Shown in pieces: positions 34,901-42,901 of a stretch of 64,000 nucleotides of DNA (position 1 is the stretch's first letter; every line of letters starts with the position of its first letter). The stretch is from Kocuria rosea subsp. polaris. GTDB taxonomy: Bacteria; Actinomycetota; Actinomycetes; Actinomycetales; Micrococcaceae. The notes under the pieces are model-generated. The model was not told where the DNA came from, made no database searches, and was given only the letters and a program-made list of their open reading frames with translations. The position numbers and the translations under genes were made by a program. The stretch is from the NCBI GenBank assembly GCA_023896275.1, contig MLDA01000009.1, forward strand, positions 62,001-126,000, in the 5' to 3' direction.

Positions 34901-35563
34901 GAGGGACTGCAGCGTCGTCAGTGCGGCGCCGATCTCGGAGCCCATGAGCATCGTGCCCGTGGTCTCGACGGTGACCGAGGTAATGATGGGGACCGCGCGG
35001 CCCGTCTGTTCGATCGCGGCGCGGCAGCCGTTGACCGCGGATTTGGTCTGCAGCAGGTCCTGGCTGGTCTCGATGAGCAGGGCGTCCACGCCGCCCTCGA
35101 TGAGTCCCACGGCCTGCTCGGCGAACGTGTCGCGCAGGTGCACGTACGTCGTGTGGCCCAGCGAAGGCAGCTTGGTGCCCGGCCCCATCGCGCCGAGCAC
35201 CCACCGGGGATGTTCGTCCGTCGTATAGGCGTCCGCGCGCTCCCGGGCCAGCGCCGCGCCCGCCCGGGCCAGCTCGCGGATCCGGTCGTCGATCCCGTAG
35301 TCGGAGAGGTTGGACCAGTTGGCGCCGAAGGTGTTGGTCTCGATGGCGTCGACGCCGGCCTCGAGATAGGCGTCGTGCACCGAGGCGATGATGTCGGGGC
35401 GGGTGGCGTTGAGGACCTCGTTGCAACCCTCGTGCTGCTCGTAGTCGTCGAGGGTCGGCTCGGCCTCCTGGATCATCGTGCCCATGGCGCCGTCGGCGAC
35501 GACGACGCGGGTGCGGATGGCGTGCAGGAGTTCGGCGGCGCGGCCTTCAAGCGTTGGGATCAC
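31982..35563 (-). CDS. metH: Cobalamin-dependent methionine synthase (5-methyltetrahydrofolate:homocysteine methyltransferase)
   Basis: 1193 residues from the GTG at 35563, normal for MetH. Domains in order: homocysteine-binding barrel (VVVADGAMGTM near 22-30, zinc ligands in NCATGPD and GGCCGTTPEHM near 295), methyltetrahydrofolate-binding barrel (LAIGERTNSNGSKAF), the helical cap, the cobalamin domain with the DxHxxG motif (RGDVHDIGKNL, about 745-755) and the C-terminal reactivation domain (RHLCVADFIRP near 1039; GYPACPDMEDRHK). It makes methionine by methyl transfer through methylcobalamin. The GTG is preceded by TATTCT and six bases, suggesting a leaderless start. A frame extends to 35746 across a tRNA gene and is not used. 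Alternative ATG at 35605. Confidence 0.95.
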   Translation of the reverse strand: MIPTLEGRAAELLHAIRTRVVVADGAMGTMIQEAEPTLDDYEQHEGCNEVLNATRPDIIASVHDAYLEAGVDAIETNTFGANWSNLSDYGIDDRIRELARAGAALARERADAYTTDEHPRWVLGAMGPGTKLPSLGHTTYVHLRDTFAEQAVGLIEGGVDALLIETSQDLLQTKSAVNGCRAAIEQTGRAVPIITSVTVETTGTMLMGSEIGAALTTLQSLGVDVIGLNCATGPDLMSEHLRVLAHHSETPLVCMPNAGLPELGPKGAVYPLQPAELAAAHAQFVKEFGLGLVGGCCGTTPEHMRQVVEAVRGQQLPERTPERQNGVASLYSHTDLSQEASYLAIGERTNSNGSKAFRDALLESRWDDIIDIARAQTREGAHLLDVCVDYVGRDGVTDVREVVSRLASASTLPLVIDSTEPEVIRAGLELVGGRAVVNSVNFEDGDGPTSRFQRIMPAVKEHGAAVIALTIDEEGQARTAEGKVRIASRLIDTLVEQWGMRVDDIIVDALTFPIATGQEETRRDAIETIDAIRRITTRYPGVHTTLGVSNVSFGLNPAARTVLNSVFLHEATAAGLDSAIVHAAKILPRTAIPDEQWQAAENLVWDRREYDDEGNLTHDPLSHLLETFSGVDSAALRDQRAAELEALPVGERLERRIIDGARKGLEADIDLALADGMAALDIVNTHLLGGMKVVGELFGAGEMQLPFVLQSAEVMKAAVALLEPHMERVEGEEDATKGVIVLATVRGDVHDIGKNLVDIILTNNGYTVINIGIKQPISAMIDAAQEHNADVIGMSGLLVKSTVVMKENLEELASRGLAEKWPILLGGAALTRTFVEDDLASQFPGVVRYARDAFEGLRLMEPLVAIARGADPDSVGLPALKKRRHNVVTVTQTPDEELPARSDVVGDNPVPAPPFWGTRIVKGIQLGDYAAFLDERATFMGQWGLKPGRGKDGASYEELVETEGRPRLAEWLERVATDRIMDPTVIYGYFPAWSEGNDVVIAHHGATMGGIGAPDGGSGGEPGTERLRFTFPRQRRDRHLCVADFIRPRSWVEETGQFDVFPVQLATVGDEVSGHTAKLFEANRYREYMELHGLSVQLTEALAEFWHSRVRDELGFAGEDPTEIDGMFKLDYRGCRLSLGYPACPDMEDRHKVVELLRPERVGVTLSEELQLHPEQSTDAFVLHHPEATYFSV

Positions 35564-35645
35564 CGCATCAGAATAAACCGCCCGGCCCCAGGTGTCGCGG
35601 CTCATGACGCCGCGGGAATCGCGGCCCGGAGAAACAGACAGCCCC

Positions 35646-35675
35646 GGCCGAAATCCGCATAAAACGGTTCCGGCC
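35646..35675 (-). terminator. Hairpin between tRNA-Lys and metH
   Basis: GGCCG (35646-35650) pairs with CGGCC (35671-35675), with an inner CCG/CGG pair (35655-35657, 35665-35667). On the minus strand it is followed by GTCTGTTTC. It lies just past the tRNA 3' end and is a likely tRNA terminator. Confidence 0.5.
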
Positions 35676-35688
35676 AGGGCGTCAACGG

Positions 35689-35761
35689 TGGGCCCTGCGG
35701 GGATCGAACCCGCGACCAGCGGATTAAAAGTCCGATGCTCTACCATCTGAGCTAAAGGCCC
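35689..35761 (-). tRNA. tRNA-Lys (anticodon UUU)
   Basis: The minus-strand reading GGGCCTTTAGCTC (5' end) to GGGCCCA (3' end) has a 7-bp acceptor stem with one G:U pair, D arm (GCTCAGATGGTAGAGC), anticodon loop CTTTTAA giving anticodon TTT, and a T arm with GGTTCGATCC. 73 nt to the discriminator A; the CCA end is not genome-encoded (it reads CCG). The predicted charge is lysine. Confidence 0.95.
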
Positions 35762-35888
35762 GTGGTCCTTCGAAAAGAACCGCGATCCATGCTACCGCAC
35801 GCGCGCACCCGGTCGCTTCGGCCCTTCCCGAGGGCCCCCTCGCCCCCACCCATCGCAAGTATCCGGCCACGGGAGTATCCTGAGCCGC

Positions 35889-36548
35889 ATGAACGCGAAC
35901 CCAGCACGCCAGGACCAGGCCGCATCCTTCCGGCACCACAAGCCGAAGCCGTTCGCGCCCGTTGATTTCGAGCCGTTCGCCGGCGGCCCGGATCCCGCGC
36001 GGGTCTCGGAGGCTGCGCACCTCGCCGCCCAGGCCTTGGTGCACCACGGCCGCGGTTCGGAAGACCCGCAGGTCACGGAGCGCCTGGTAAAGCTCGCCGA
36101 CAAGGAGGGTCTTGAGGCGGTCGCCGAGCTCTGGTCCGAGAGCCCCGCGCATTCGTTGCCCGGCGCCCTCTGGAGGCTGTACGCGCTGCGCGCCGCCGTC
36201 GTCAATGATCCGGACCGCATGGCCTCATACTTCGCGGCTGGCCGCCGGACCGCTCAGGTTTCGCATGCCGTGGCGGGTGCCGCCGAACCGCCCGGAGCGA
36301 ACGAACTCCGGGCCATGGCGGATTCGATCCTCTCTGGCGCATTCGACGGCGAGTTCGACGTCGCCCTCGAGCGGACGGCCGCTTTCTGCCGGGTCATCGC
36401 CCTCGGGCAGGCCGAACACGCACACGACCTCGAGCCCAGCAACGACAAGCACGCGAGACGGCTCACTCGCGACGCCGGCCAGCTCATCAAGACCGCGGAA
36501 GATCTCGAGTACTCGGCGAAGATGTGGCGGCGCGGAGAACTCGACTGA
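35889..36548 (+). CDS. Conserved actinobacterial protein of unknown function
   Basis: 219 residues, no signal peptide, all-alpha character: AAHLAAQALVHHGRGSEDPQVTERLVKLADKEGLEAVAELW, then SLPGALWRLYALRAAVVNDPDRM, and a C-terminal EFDVALERTAAFCRVIALGQAEHAHDLE. It resembles a family of about 210-residue actinobacterial proteins without a reliable functional name (some are labelled as RNA-polymerase-related, which the sequence does not support). First gene after tRNA-Lys in the plus direction. Third-position codon bias confirms coding. Confidence 0.75.
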   Translation: MNANPARQDQAASFRHHKPKPFAPVDFEPFAGGPDPARVSEAAHLAAQALVHHGRGSEDPQVTERLVKLADKEGLEAVAELWSESPAHSLPGALWRLYALRAAVVNDPDRMASYFAAGRRTAQVSHAVAGAAEPPGANELRAMADSILSGAFDGEFDVALERTAAFCRVIALGQAEHAHDLEPSNDKHARRLTRDAGQLIKTAEDLEYSAKMWRRGELD

Positions 36549-36635
36549 TCCCGCCGAAATGTTGACACGTGGCGCGCAGAGGAGAAGACTGGAGATCGGC
36601 GCCGGACTGCGGTGACCCCCGGGCTTCAACATTAA

Positions 36636-36650
36636 GCCGCTTCGAGCGGC
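36636..36650 (+). terminator. Stem-loop after the 219-aa gene
   Basis: GCCGCT (36636-36641) and AGCGGC (36645-36650) form a 6-bp stem with a 3-nt loop in the roughly 270-bp gap (36549-36824). No U-tract is present, so a weak terminator or RNA structure. The remainder of the gap holds a promoter-like TATGAT (36770-36775) before the next gene. Confidence 0.35.
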
Positions 36651-36824
36651 CTTCCGCCGAGAGGCGTTCCCGGTTCGGCGCCGTTCACTCCACTTCCCCC
36701 AGACGATCGCCCCTGTAGCGGGTTGCATGCAGTCTGCCGCCCCCGCGGCGGCGGGACATCTTCGGCGCGTATGATGTTGCCCGATTGGTCCCCTCGTCTC
36801 GTCCCCCTTCGGCGGTCTTATCCA

Positions 36825-37442
36825 GTGAAATTCAGTCTGTTCCCTCAGGAGACCCGCGGCTTGCAGCTGCTGGGCGACCTCTGCACCAACATCCAGGATT
36901 GCGTGCAGGTACTCTCCGAGATCCTCGGCGTCCTCACGGAGGACAACCAGGAGCAGCTCGACGCCCTCGAGCGGGCCGAGATGAAGGCGCTCGACACCCA
37001 CTACGCGCTCCTGACACAGCTGCGCACGAGCTACGTCACCCCGGTCCCCCGCGAGGACCTCTACACGTTCTCCCGCCTGCTGCACGACACCGTCGGCGAG
37101 CTGCGCAGCGTCGGCGAGCTCATGACCAGCGGGGATCTCACGTGGATTTCCCACCGCGCCGCCGACCAGCTCGAGCTCGTCGGCCGCCAGGCGACCCTGA
37201 CGACGTCGGCACTCGGCAGCCTGGACCGGCTGGACGACCTCGAGGACACGTGGCTGCAGCTCATGCGTCTGAACAAGCGGGTCGGCCGCACTCACCACGC
37301 CTGGGTCGGCGAAACAGCAGACCTCCAGCGCTCGTCGACGATCATCCGTCACCGGGCCGTCGCCGACCAGATGCTCGCCGCCAGCACGCGCCTGCACGCC
37401 GTGGCTGATCATCTGGGCCGCGTGCTCGTCAAAGAGTCCTAG
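36825..37442 (+). CDS. DUF47-family phosphate transport accessory protein
   Basis: 205 residues, nearly all helical and PhoU-like: LFPQETRGLQLLGDLCTNIQDCVQVLSEIL, ERAEMKALDTHYALLTQLRTS, LYTFSRLLHDTVGELRSVGELM, WLQLMRLNKRVGRTHHAW and a final VADQMLAASTRLHAVADHLG. DUF47 proteins pair with PiT phosphate permeases, as here (6 bp apart), and are thought to control their activity. The GTG is used as start; a longer frame from 36723 lacks a site. Likely cytoplasmic. Confidence 0.87.
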   Translation: MKFSLFPQETRGLQLLGDLCTNIQDCVQVLSEILGVLTEDNQEQLDALERAEMKALDTHYALLTQLRTSYVTPVPREDLYTFSRLLHDTVGELRSVGELMTSGDLTWISHRAADQLELVGRQATLTTSALGSLDRLDDLEDTWLQLMRLNKRVGRTHHAWVGETADLQRSSTIIRHRAVADQMLAASTRLHAVADHLGRVLVKES

Positions 37443-37448
37443 TCCTCA

Positions 37449-38468
37449 ATGGACACTTTCGTCTTTGTTCTGGTCATCGCCGGAGCCTGCGGATTCACCA
37501 TCCTCAACGGGTTCCGCGACGTCGCGAACGCGATCGCCGGCGCGGTCCGCACCGGCGCGCTGAAGCCGCGCATCGCCGTCGTCGGGGCCGCGTCCTTCGC
37601 GTTCATCGGGACCCTGCTCTCGACGACTTTCTCCCTGGCGCTGCTGGACCGGGCCTCCTTCCACTACCACTCCCCCGCATCGGGGCTCGGCCTGCTGCTG
37701 GCGGCGATCATCTCCGCGACGGCGTGGCTGCTCTGGACCTGGCTGCGCGGCATCCCGCACTCGTCGACGCACGCGCTCTTCGCCGGGCTGGCTGGCGCGC
37801 TGCTCGCCTCGGCCCTGCTGCACCCGGAGGACCCGATCGGTGTGCCGCTCCTGATCCTGGGCGGCGTCCTCATCCCGACCATCGTGACCCCGATCGTCGC
37901 GTACATCGTGTCCTTCGCCGTGACGATCCCGGCCACGTGGTTCATGCGCCATTCGACGTCGTCGCGCGTCACCCGGGTCAGCCGCGGCGCGCAGGCGGTC
38001 ACCTCACTCGCCGTCTCGCTGGGCAACGGCCTGCAGGACGGACAGCGAAACGCCGCCCTGCTCACCTTCGCCTTCGTGATCTACACCGGCACGGAGACGA
38101 CCACTTCCATCCCGTGGTGGGCGCCCTTGACGGCGGCCGTCTGCATGGGCCTCGGCGCCCTCGGCGGCGGCTGGCGGATCACCCACACGATCGGGTACCG
38201 GCTGGTGCGCTTCGACCCGTTGCGCGGCGCGACGGCCCAGGGCGTCTCGGCGGCCCTGCTCTTCGTCGGCGCCCTGATCCTGCACCTGCCGTTGTCGACG
38301 ACCCAGGCGGTCACGAGTTCGATCGTCGGCGCCGGTGCCAACCAACGGTTCGAGTCCGTGATGTGGGCAAACGTCCTGCGCGTGACCAGCTACTGGCTCA
38401 CCGGGCCCCTCATCTGTTTGGGCCTGGGCTGGCTCCTCTATCTGGCGATGCACCCGGTCCTGGGCTGA
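37449..38468 (+). CDS. PiT-family inorganic phosphate transporter, divergent signature motifs
   Basis: 339 residues with about ten helices. The two PiT repeats begin ILNGFRDVANAIAGAVRTGAL and SLGNGLQDGQRNAALLTF; usual signatures are GxNDxANA and the like. The Asn of each signature is replaced (R in the first, Q in the second), whereas the Asp and Ala-Asn are kept. Other features are HSSTHALFAGLAGALLASALL and the C-terminal STTQAVTSSIVGAG. It is a secondary (proton- or cation-linked) phosphate uptake protein. Convergent with pstB, so high- and low-affinity phosphate systems meet tail to tail. Confidence 0.88.
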   Translation: MDTFVFVLVIAGACGFTILNGFRDVANAIAGAVRTGALKPRIAVVGAASFAFIGTLLSTTFSLALLDRASFHYHSPASGLGLLLAAIISATAWLLWTWLRGIPHSSTHALFAGLAGALLASALLHPEDPIGVPLLILGGVLIPTIVTPIVAYIVSFAVTIPATWFMRHSTSSRVTRVSRGAQAVTSLAVSLGNGLQDGQRNAALLTFAFVIYTGTETTTSIPWWAPLTAAVCMGLGALGGGWRITHTIGYRLVRFDPLRGATAQGVSAALLFVGALILHLPLSTTQAVTSSIVGAGANQRFESVMWANVLRVTSYWLTGPLICLGLGWLLYLAMHPVLG

Positions 38469-38492
38469 GCGTCAGGACACCAGAGAAAACGG

Positions 38493-38529
38493 AACGGCGG
38501 GCGCCGGCACGAAGCCGGCACCCGCCGTT
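38493..38529. terminator. Strong bidirectional hairpin after the PiT gene
   Basis: AACGGCGGG (38493-38501) and CCCGCCGTT (38521-38529), and inside them GCCGGC (38503-38508) and GCCGGC (38514-38519), form a long stem with one mismatch pair and a 5-nt loop. It is the first of three hairpins in the pit/pstB junction. Confidence 0.85.
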
Positions 38530-38545
38530 GATCCCCCTCAAGATC

Positions 38546-38568
38546 CCCTGAAGTTTCCCCCTTCAGGG
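38546..38568. terminator. Second hairpin in the pit/pstB junction
   Basis: CCCTGAAG (38546-38553) and CTTCAGGG (38561-38568) with a 7-nt pyrimidine loop, a perfect 8-bp stem. Confidence 0.65.
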
Positions 38569-38574
38569 CCCACC

Positions 38575-38603
38575 CCCTGCGGCGTCCATCCGGAACCGCA
38601 GGG
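38575..38603. terminator. Third hairpin, just downstream of pstB
   Basis: CCCTGCGG (38575-38582) and CCGCAGGG (38596-38603) form a perfect 8-bp stem around a 13-nt loop. It is closest to the pstB stop and likely terminates the pst operon. Confidence 0.65.
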
Positions 38604-38623
38604 AAGCCTTGGAGCCCGCGGAC

Positions 38624-39403
38624 TTATCCGAAGCGGCCGGAGACGTAGTCCTCGGTCGCCTTGTCCTGCGGGTTGTTGAAGATCTGCGACGTCTCGGCGT
38701 ACTCGATCAGCTTGCCCGGCTTTCCGGTGCCCGCGATGTTGAAGAACGCCGTCTTGTCGGAGACACGGGCCGCCTGTTGCATGTTGTGCGTGACGATGAC
38801 GACCGTGTACTGGTCTTTGAGTTCGTTGATCAGGTCCTCCACGGCGAGCGTCGAGATCGGGTCCAGGGCCGAGCACGGCTCGTCCATAAGGATCACCTCG
38901 GGCTCGACGGCGATCGTGCGGGCGATGCAGAGGCGCTGCTGCTGGCCACCCGAGAGACCGGAACCCGGCTTCTCGAGACGGTCCTTGACCTCGTTCCAGA
39001 GGTTCGCCCCGCGCAGGGACTTCTCGACGATCGAGTCAGCGTCACCCTTGGAGATGCGCTTGCCGTTGAGCTTCAGGCCGGCCAGCACGTTCTCGCGGAT
39101 GGTCATCGTCGGGAACGGGTTCGGGCGCTGGAAGACCATGCCCACGTTCGAGCGGACGGCGACCGGGTCGACGCCCGGGGCGTAGATGTCGTCGCCGTCG
39201 AGCAGCAGCTTGCCCTCAACATGGGCGCCCGGAAGCACCTCGTGCATGCGGTTGAGCGTGCGCAGGAAGGTCGTCTTGCCGCAGCCGGACGGGCCGATGA
39301 AGGCGGTCACGGACTTCGGTTCGATGTTGATGTTGACGTCGGCAACGGCGCGGAACTTGCCGTAGTAGACGTTCAGGTCGATGGCGTCGATGCGCTTAGA
39401 CAT
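38624..39403 (-). CDS. pstB: Phosphate ABC transporter ATP-binding protein PstB
   Basis: 259 residues, the standard PstB size. Walker [10 protein letters not shown] (37-45), signature [16 protein letters not shown], Walker [15 protein letters not shown]-loop [15 protein letters not shown], plus the PstB-specific NRMHE following Walker A. It powers high-affinity phosphate import by PstSCA. AAAGGA precedes the ATG. Last gene of pstSCAB; no phoU follows in the operon. Confidence 0.97.
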   Translation of the reverse strand: MSKRIDAIDLNVYYGKFRAVADVNINIEPKSVTAFIGPSGCGKTTFLRTLNRMHEVLPGAHVEGKLLLDGDDIYAPGVDPVAVRSNVGMVFQRPNPFPTMTIRENVLAGLKLNGKRISKGDADSIVEKSLRGANLWNEVKDRLEKPGSGLSGGQQQRLCIARTIAVEPEVILMDEPCSALDPISTLAVEDLINELKDQYTVVIVTHNMQQAARVSDKTAFFNIAGTGKPGKLIEYAETSQIFNNPQDKATEDYVSGRFG

Positions 39404-39434
39404 GATGTTCCTTTGTAAAAGTCTCGAGGGGAGC

Positions 39435-40556
39435 TTAGCGGCCGGACTTCTTCGGAGCGAAGGCCTTGGCGATGATTCGGGCGAACAGGTTCAACAGCAT
39501 CACGATCAGGATCAGCACCAGGGCCGCAGCCCAGGCACGCTCGATCGACGGATCCGGGACGCCGGGCGACGTCGGGTTCATCAGCTGACGATAGATGAAG
39601 ACCGGCAGGGACATCATCCAGTCCTGGAACATGTTCCAGTTCGTGTTGATCGCGACGCCGGCGGTCACGAGGATCGGCGCGGTCTCGCCGATGACTCGGG
39701 CGATGGCCAGGGTGACGCCGGACGCGATGCCGGAGATCGCCGTCGGAATGACGACCTTGAGGATCGTGCGCCACTTGCGCACACCAAGCGCGTAGGACGC
39801 CTCACGCAACTCATTCGGCACCACGCGGAGCATCTCCTCCGTGGAGCGCACGACGACGGGAATCATCAGGACCGACAGCGCAACCGAGGCGGAGAAACCC
39901 ATGACGTTGTTGCCGAGACCCACGAGCATGCCCATCAGGCCGGCAGCAAAGAGACCCGCAACGATCGACGGGATGCCGGTCATGACGTCGACGAAGAAGG
40001 TGATCGCCTTGGAGAACCAGCCTCCGCGGCTGTACTCGACGAGGTAGATCGAGGTCAGCAGGCCAACGGGGACGGAGATCAGCGTCGCCGTCAGCGTGAT
40101 CATGAGCGAGCCGATCAGCGCGTGCTTGATGCCGCCGATGACGGTGCCCTCAGCGAAGTACTGCTGATCGGTGGCGCCGGTGACGCCCTCCATGTTGGAG
40201 GCCAGGAAGCCGGGGTTCAGCAGGCCCGGAACACCGTTGGCGAGGACCGTCCAGATGACCGAGACGAGCGGCAGCAGGGCAATCAGGAACGCCCCGACGA
40301 TCAGGTTGGTCCACAGGCCGTCGGTGGCTTTGCGGCCATCCTCGATGACGCGGGTCGCGACATACATCGAGACGACGTAGAAGACGGCGGTCAGCACGGC
40401 CCAGCCGGCGACGTTGAAGCCCGCCACGGCCATGATCGCGGCCGCGACGACGACGGAGCCGGCCAGGCACGCCATCCACGTCCACTTCGGCTTCTGGCCG
40501 ACGGTCAGGCGGGAGCGGCCCTTGTTCTCGATCCCGGTTTTCACGTTGGTGCTCAT
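39435..40556 (-). CDS. pstA: Phosphate ABC transporter permease PstA
   Basis: 373 residues with an N-terminal cytoplasmic stretch and about six to eight helices, longer at the N-terminus than E. coli PstA. The binding-protein-dependent transport motif is [31 protein letters not shown]. It forms the phosphate channel with PstC. Its ATG overlaps the pstC stop (TAATG), with GGGAG upstream. Confidence 0.94.
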   Translation of the reverse strand: MSTNVKTGIENKGRSRLTVGQKPKWTWMACLAGSVVVAAAIMAVAGFNVAGWAVLTAVFYVVSMYVATRVIEDGRKATDGLWTNLIVGAFLIALLPLVSVIWTVLANGVPGLLNPGFLASNMEGVTGATDQQYFAEGTVIGGIKHALIGSLMITLTATLISVPVGLLTSIYLVEYSRGGWFSKAITFFVDVMTGIPSIVAGLFAAGLMGMLVGLGNNVMGFSASVALSVLMIPVVVRSTEEMLRVVPNELREASYALGVRKWRTILKVVIPTAISGIASGVTLAIARVIGETAPILVTAGVAINTNWNMFQDWMMSLPVFIYRQLMNPTSPGVPDPSIERAWAAALVLILIVMLLNLFARIIAKAFAPKKSGR

Positions 40557-41506
40557 TAGTTCGCTCCCGAGAATTCTTTGTGGCGGCTGATGATCCAGCG
40601 GGCGATCATGTTGACCACGAGCGTGATGACGAACAGGACGAGGCCCGCCGCGATGAGCTCGGACTGGCGCAGGCCGAAGGCCTCCGGGAAGTTCAGGGCG
40701 ATCTCCGTCGGGATCGTGGCGTTACCCGTGCTGATGAGGCTCCAGTTGAACGCACCGGGTGACAGCACGAGGGTCACGGCCATGGTCTCGCCCAGGGCGC
40801 GTCCGAGGCCGAGCATGATGCCCGACATGATGCCGGCGCGCGCGAACGGCAGCACGGCCATCTTGATCATCTCCCAGCGCGTCGCCCCGAGGGCCAGCGC
40901 GGCCTCCTCATGCAGCTTGGGGGTCTGAACGAAGATCTCGCGGCAGAGGCTCGTGATGATCGGAAGGACCATCACGGCCAGGACAATGCCGGCGGTGAGG
41001 ATCGTGCGGCCGGCCATCGACGGCGGCCCGGAGAAGAAGGGGATGAAGCTGAGGTTCTCGTGCAGCCAGATGTAGATCGGCACGACGGCCGGGCCGAGGA
41101 AGGCCATACCCCATGCGCCGTAGACGACGGAGGGGATCGCGGCCAGCAGATCGATCACGTAGCCGATGGCCTGCGAAAGCTTGCGGGGCGCGTAGTGCGA
41201 GATGAAGAGCGCGACGCCGATGGAGACCGGGGTCGCGATGACCAGCGCGATGGTCGAGGCGATAATGGTGCCGACGATCAGCGGCCAGACGAACTCGAAG
41301 AAGTTCGCGTTGCCGCCGGAGAGCTCTCCTTCGCCGGCGGTCAGGGCGGGGATGGACTGGGTGACGAGGAACGCTGCGACGATGGCCAGGACGGCCAGGA
41401 TGAGCGCGCCGGCGGTCAGGCTCAGCGAAGAAAAGACCTTGTCACCGAAACGGCCGGAGGCTGTGTTCTGGCCGAGGGGGGAACTCGGCTCGGTGGTGGT
41501 GCTCAC
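40556..41506 (-). CDS. pstC: Phosphate ABC transporter permease PstC
   Basis: 316 residues from the GTG at 41506, which has AAGGAG seven bases upstream; an ATG at 41524 lacks it. About six helices, with LHEEAALALGATRWEMIKMAVLPFARAG as the EAA loop that contacts PstB. With PstA it forms the phosphate channel. Coupled to pstA by a one-base overlap. The stem-loop at 41551-41605 precedes it and follows pstS. Confidence 0.94.
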   Translation of the reverse strand: MSTTTEPSSPLGQNTASGRFGDKVFSSLSLTAGALILAVLAIVAAFLVTQSIPALTAGEGELSGGNANFFEFVWPLIVGTIIASTIALVIATPVSIGVALFISHYAPRKLSQAIGYVIDLLAAIPSVVYGAWGMAFLGPAVVPIYIWLHENLSFIPFFSGPPSMAGRTILTAGIVLAVMVLPIITSLCREIFVQTPKLHEEAALALGATRWEMIKMAVLPFARAGIMSGIMLGLGRALGETMAVTLVLSPGAFNWSLISTGNATIPTEIALNFPEAFGLRQSELIAAGLVLFVITLVVNMIARWIISRHKEFSGAN

Positions 41507-41550
41507 GAATTGTCTCCTTGACATCTAGAGCAGTGACTTGAGGGGGCGAT

Positions 41551-41605
41551 GACGCCAGTTCAGCCGCCAACCGGTTTGCGGTCGGCGGCTGAACGGGGCG
41601 GCGTC
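41551..41605 (-). terminator. Attenuator-type stem-loop between pstS and pstC
   Basis: GTTCAGCCGCC (41558-41568) pairs perfectly with GGCGGCTGAAC (41584-41594), extended by GACGCC (41551-41556) with GGCGTC (41600-41605). In the pstS-pstC gap this would allow excess PstS and reduced read-through to the permease genes. Confidence 0.7.
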
Positions 41606-41628
41606 AGGTGTACTGCGACGCTAGATGC

Positions 41629-42735
41629 TTACTCTGCAACCGTGATCTCGTCGATCGCGGCCTGGCTCTGCTCGCCGGTGGCGGCGGAGATCGGGGCGCT
41701 GCCGGCGGAATCGCCAGCCGTCGCCTGGCCGTCCTCGGAGACGATGTAGCTCGCGAAGGACTTCACGAGGTCGGCCGTCTCCTGATCCTTGTAGGTCGTG
41801 CAGAAGATGTTGTACGCGACGAGGACGATCGGGTAGGTGCCGGCCTCGGTGGAGGTGCGGTCGATCTCGACGGCGAGGTTCGTCGACGAGGCCTCGTCAA
41901 CGCGCGGCGAGTTCTCGACGGCGCCAGCGGCGGCCTCCGGGGTGATCGCGGCGTAGTCGTCGCCGACCTTGACGTCGACGGTGCCGAGGCTGCCGATCTG
42001 CGAGAGCTCGGCATAGACGATCGAGCCCTCGGTCTGGGTGGCCAGGCCGACGACGCCGGAGTTGCCCTGCGCGTTCTCCGCCTGGTAGGCGGACGGCCAC
42101 GCGCCGTCGGCCTCTTCGCCCCAGGCGTCGCCGGCGGCGGCCTCGAGGTATTCGGTGAAGTTCTCGGTGGTACCCGAGTCGTCCGAGCGGTGGACAACCG
42201 TGATGGTCTGATCCGGAAGCTCGACGCCCTCGTTCTGGGAAGCGATGGCCTCGTCGTTCCAGTTGGTGATCTCGCCAGCGAAGACGTGGGCGATGGTCTC
42301 GGCGTCCATCTTGATGTTCTCGTCAATGCCCGGGAGGTTGTAGGCCACGGCGATCGGGGAGATGTAGGCGGGCAGCTGGACGATGCCCTCGGAACCGCAC
42401 GTCTCAGCGGCGGAGGCGATCTCCTCGTCGTCCATGGCGGCGTCGGAACCGGCCCACATGTACTGGCCGGCGATGAAGCCCTCGCGGCCGGAACCGGAGC
42501 CGACCGGGTTGTACTGCACTGTCGCGCCGGCCTCGACGGACTTGAAGCCGTCGATCCAAGCGGTCATCGCGGTCTCCTGCGCCGAGGAGCCACCACCCGT
42601 CAGGGTGCCTGAGACTCCGGAACCGCCGCCATCGGTGCCGTTGGGCGCCGGGTTGTTCGAGCCGCCACAGGCGGACAGTGCCAGTGCTGCAACGGACAGG
42701 ACTACTGCAGACTTGGCGAAGCTGAGCTTCTTCAC
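41629..42735 (-). CDS. pstS: Phosphate-binding lipoprotein PstS
   Basis: 368 residues from the GTG at 42735. AAGGGG seven bases upstream favours this over the ATG at 42741. The signal sequence ends in the lipobox ALSAC (Cys23), followed by a Gly/Ser-rich linker. The phosphate-binding-fold motifs include LTGGGSSAQETAMTAWIDGF, YNPVGSGSGREGFIAG and HRSDDSGTTENF. It binds inorganic phosphate outside the membrane. First gene of pstSCAB, under an actinobacterial PHO box at 42818-42835. Confidence 0.95.
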   Translation of the reverse strand: MKKLSFAKSAVVLSVAALALSACGGSNNPAPNGTDGGGSGVSGTLTGGGSSAQETAMTAWIDGFKSVEAGATVQYNPVGSGSGREGFIAGQYMWAGSDAAMDDEEIASAAETCGSEGIVQLPAYISPIAVAYNLPGIDENIKMDAETIAHVFAGEITNWNDEAIASQNEGVELPDQTITVVHRSDDSGTTENFTEYLEAAAGDAWGEEADGAWPSAYQAENAQGNSGVVGLATQTEGSIVYAELSQIGSLGTVDVKVGDDYAAITPEAAAGAVENSPRVDEASSTNLAVEIDRTSTEAGTYPIVLVAYNIFCTTYKDQETADLVKSFASYIVSEDGQATAGDSAGSAPISAATGEQSQAAIDEITVAE

Positions 42736-42817
42736 GTGCATTCCCCTTGGATGATTGGGTTCTAATCAGGACCGCTCTCGAAACTAGGCCCCTGAGGTAA
42801 AGGCACCGACCGTTAAA

Positions 42818-42835
42818 GATGAACGGAAGGTTAAC
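42818..42835 (-). promoter_or_regulatory. PHO box (PhoP binding direct repeat) upstream of pstS
   Basis: On the minus strand GTTAACC (42835-42829) is followed after four bases by GTTCATC (42824-42818), an 11-base period. This matches the actinobacterial PHO box of GTTCACC-type direct repeats. It implies PhoPR activation under phosphate limitation. Confidence 0.7.
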
Positions 42836-42901
42836 GGCACTTGCATCTTCCACTATCTGAGACGGAGATCACAAGGAAGACCTGCATGCGAGACTATACG
42901 C

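Noticed and set aside
35564-35688. Cobalamin riboswitch upstream of metH
   Set aside because: The 125-bp gap is too short for a full cobalamin aptamer and shows no B12-box-like sequence. The hairpin there is better explained as the tRNA terminator.
35564-35746. Extension of the metH frame to 35746
   Set aside because: It would overlap the tRNA-Lys gene on the same strand, and its residues before the GTG at 35563 do not resemble MetH.
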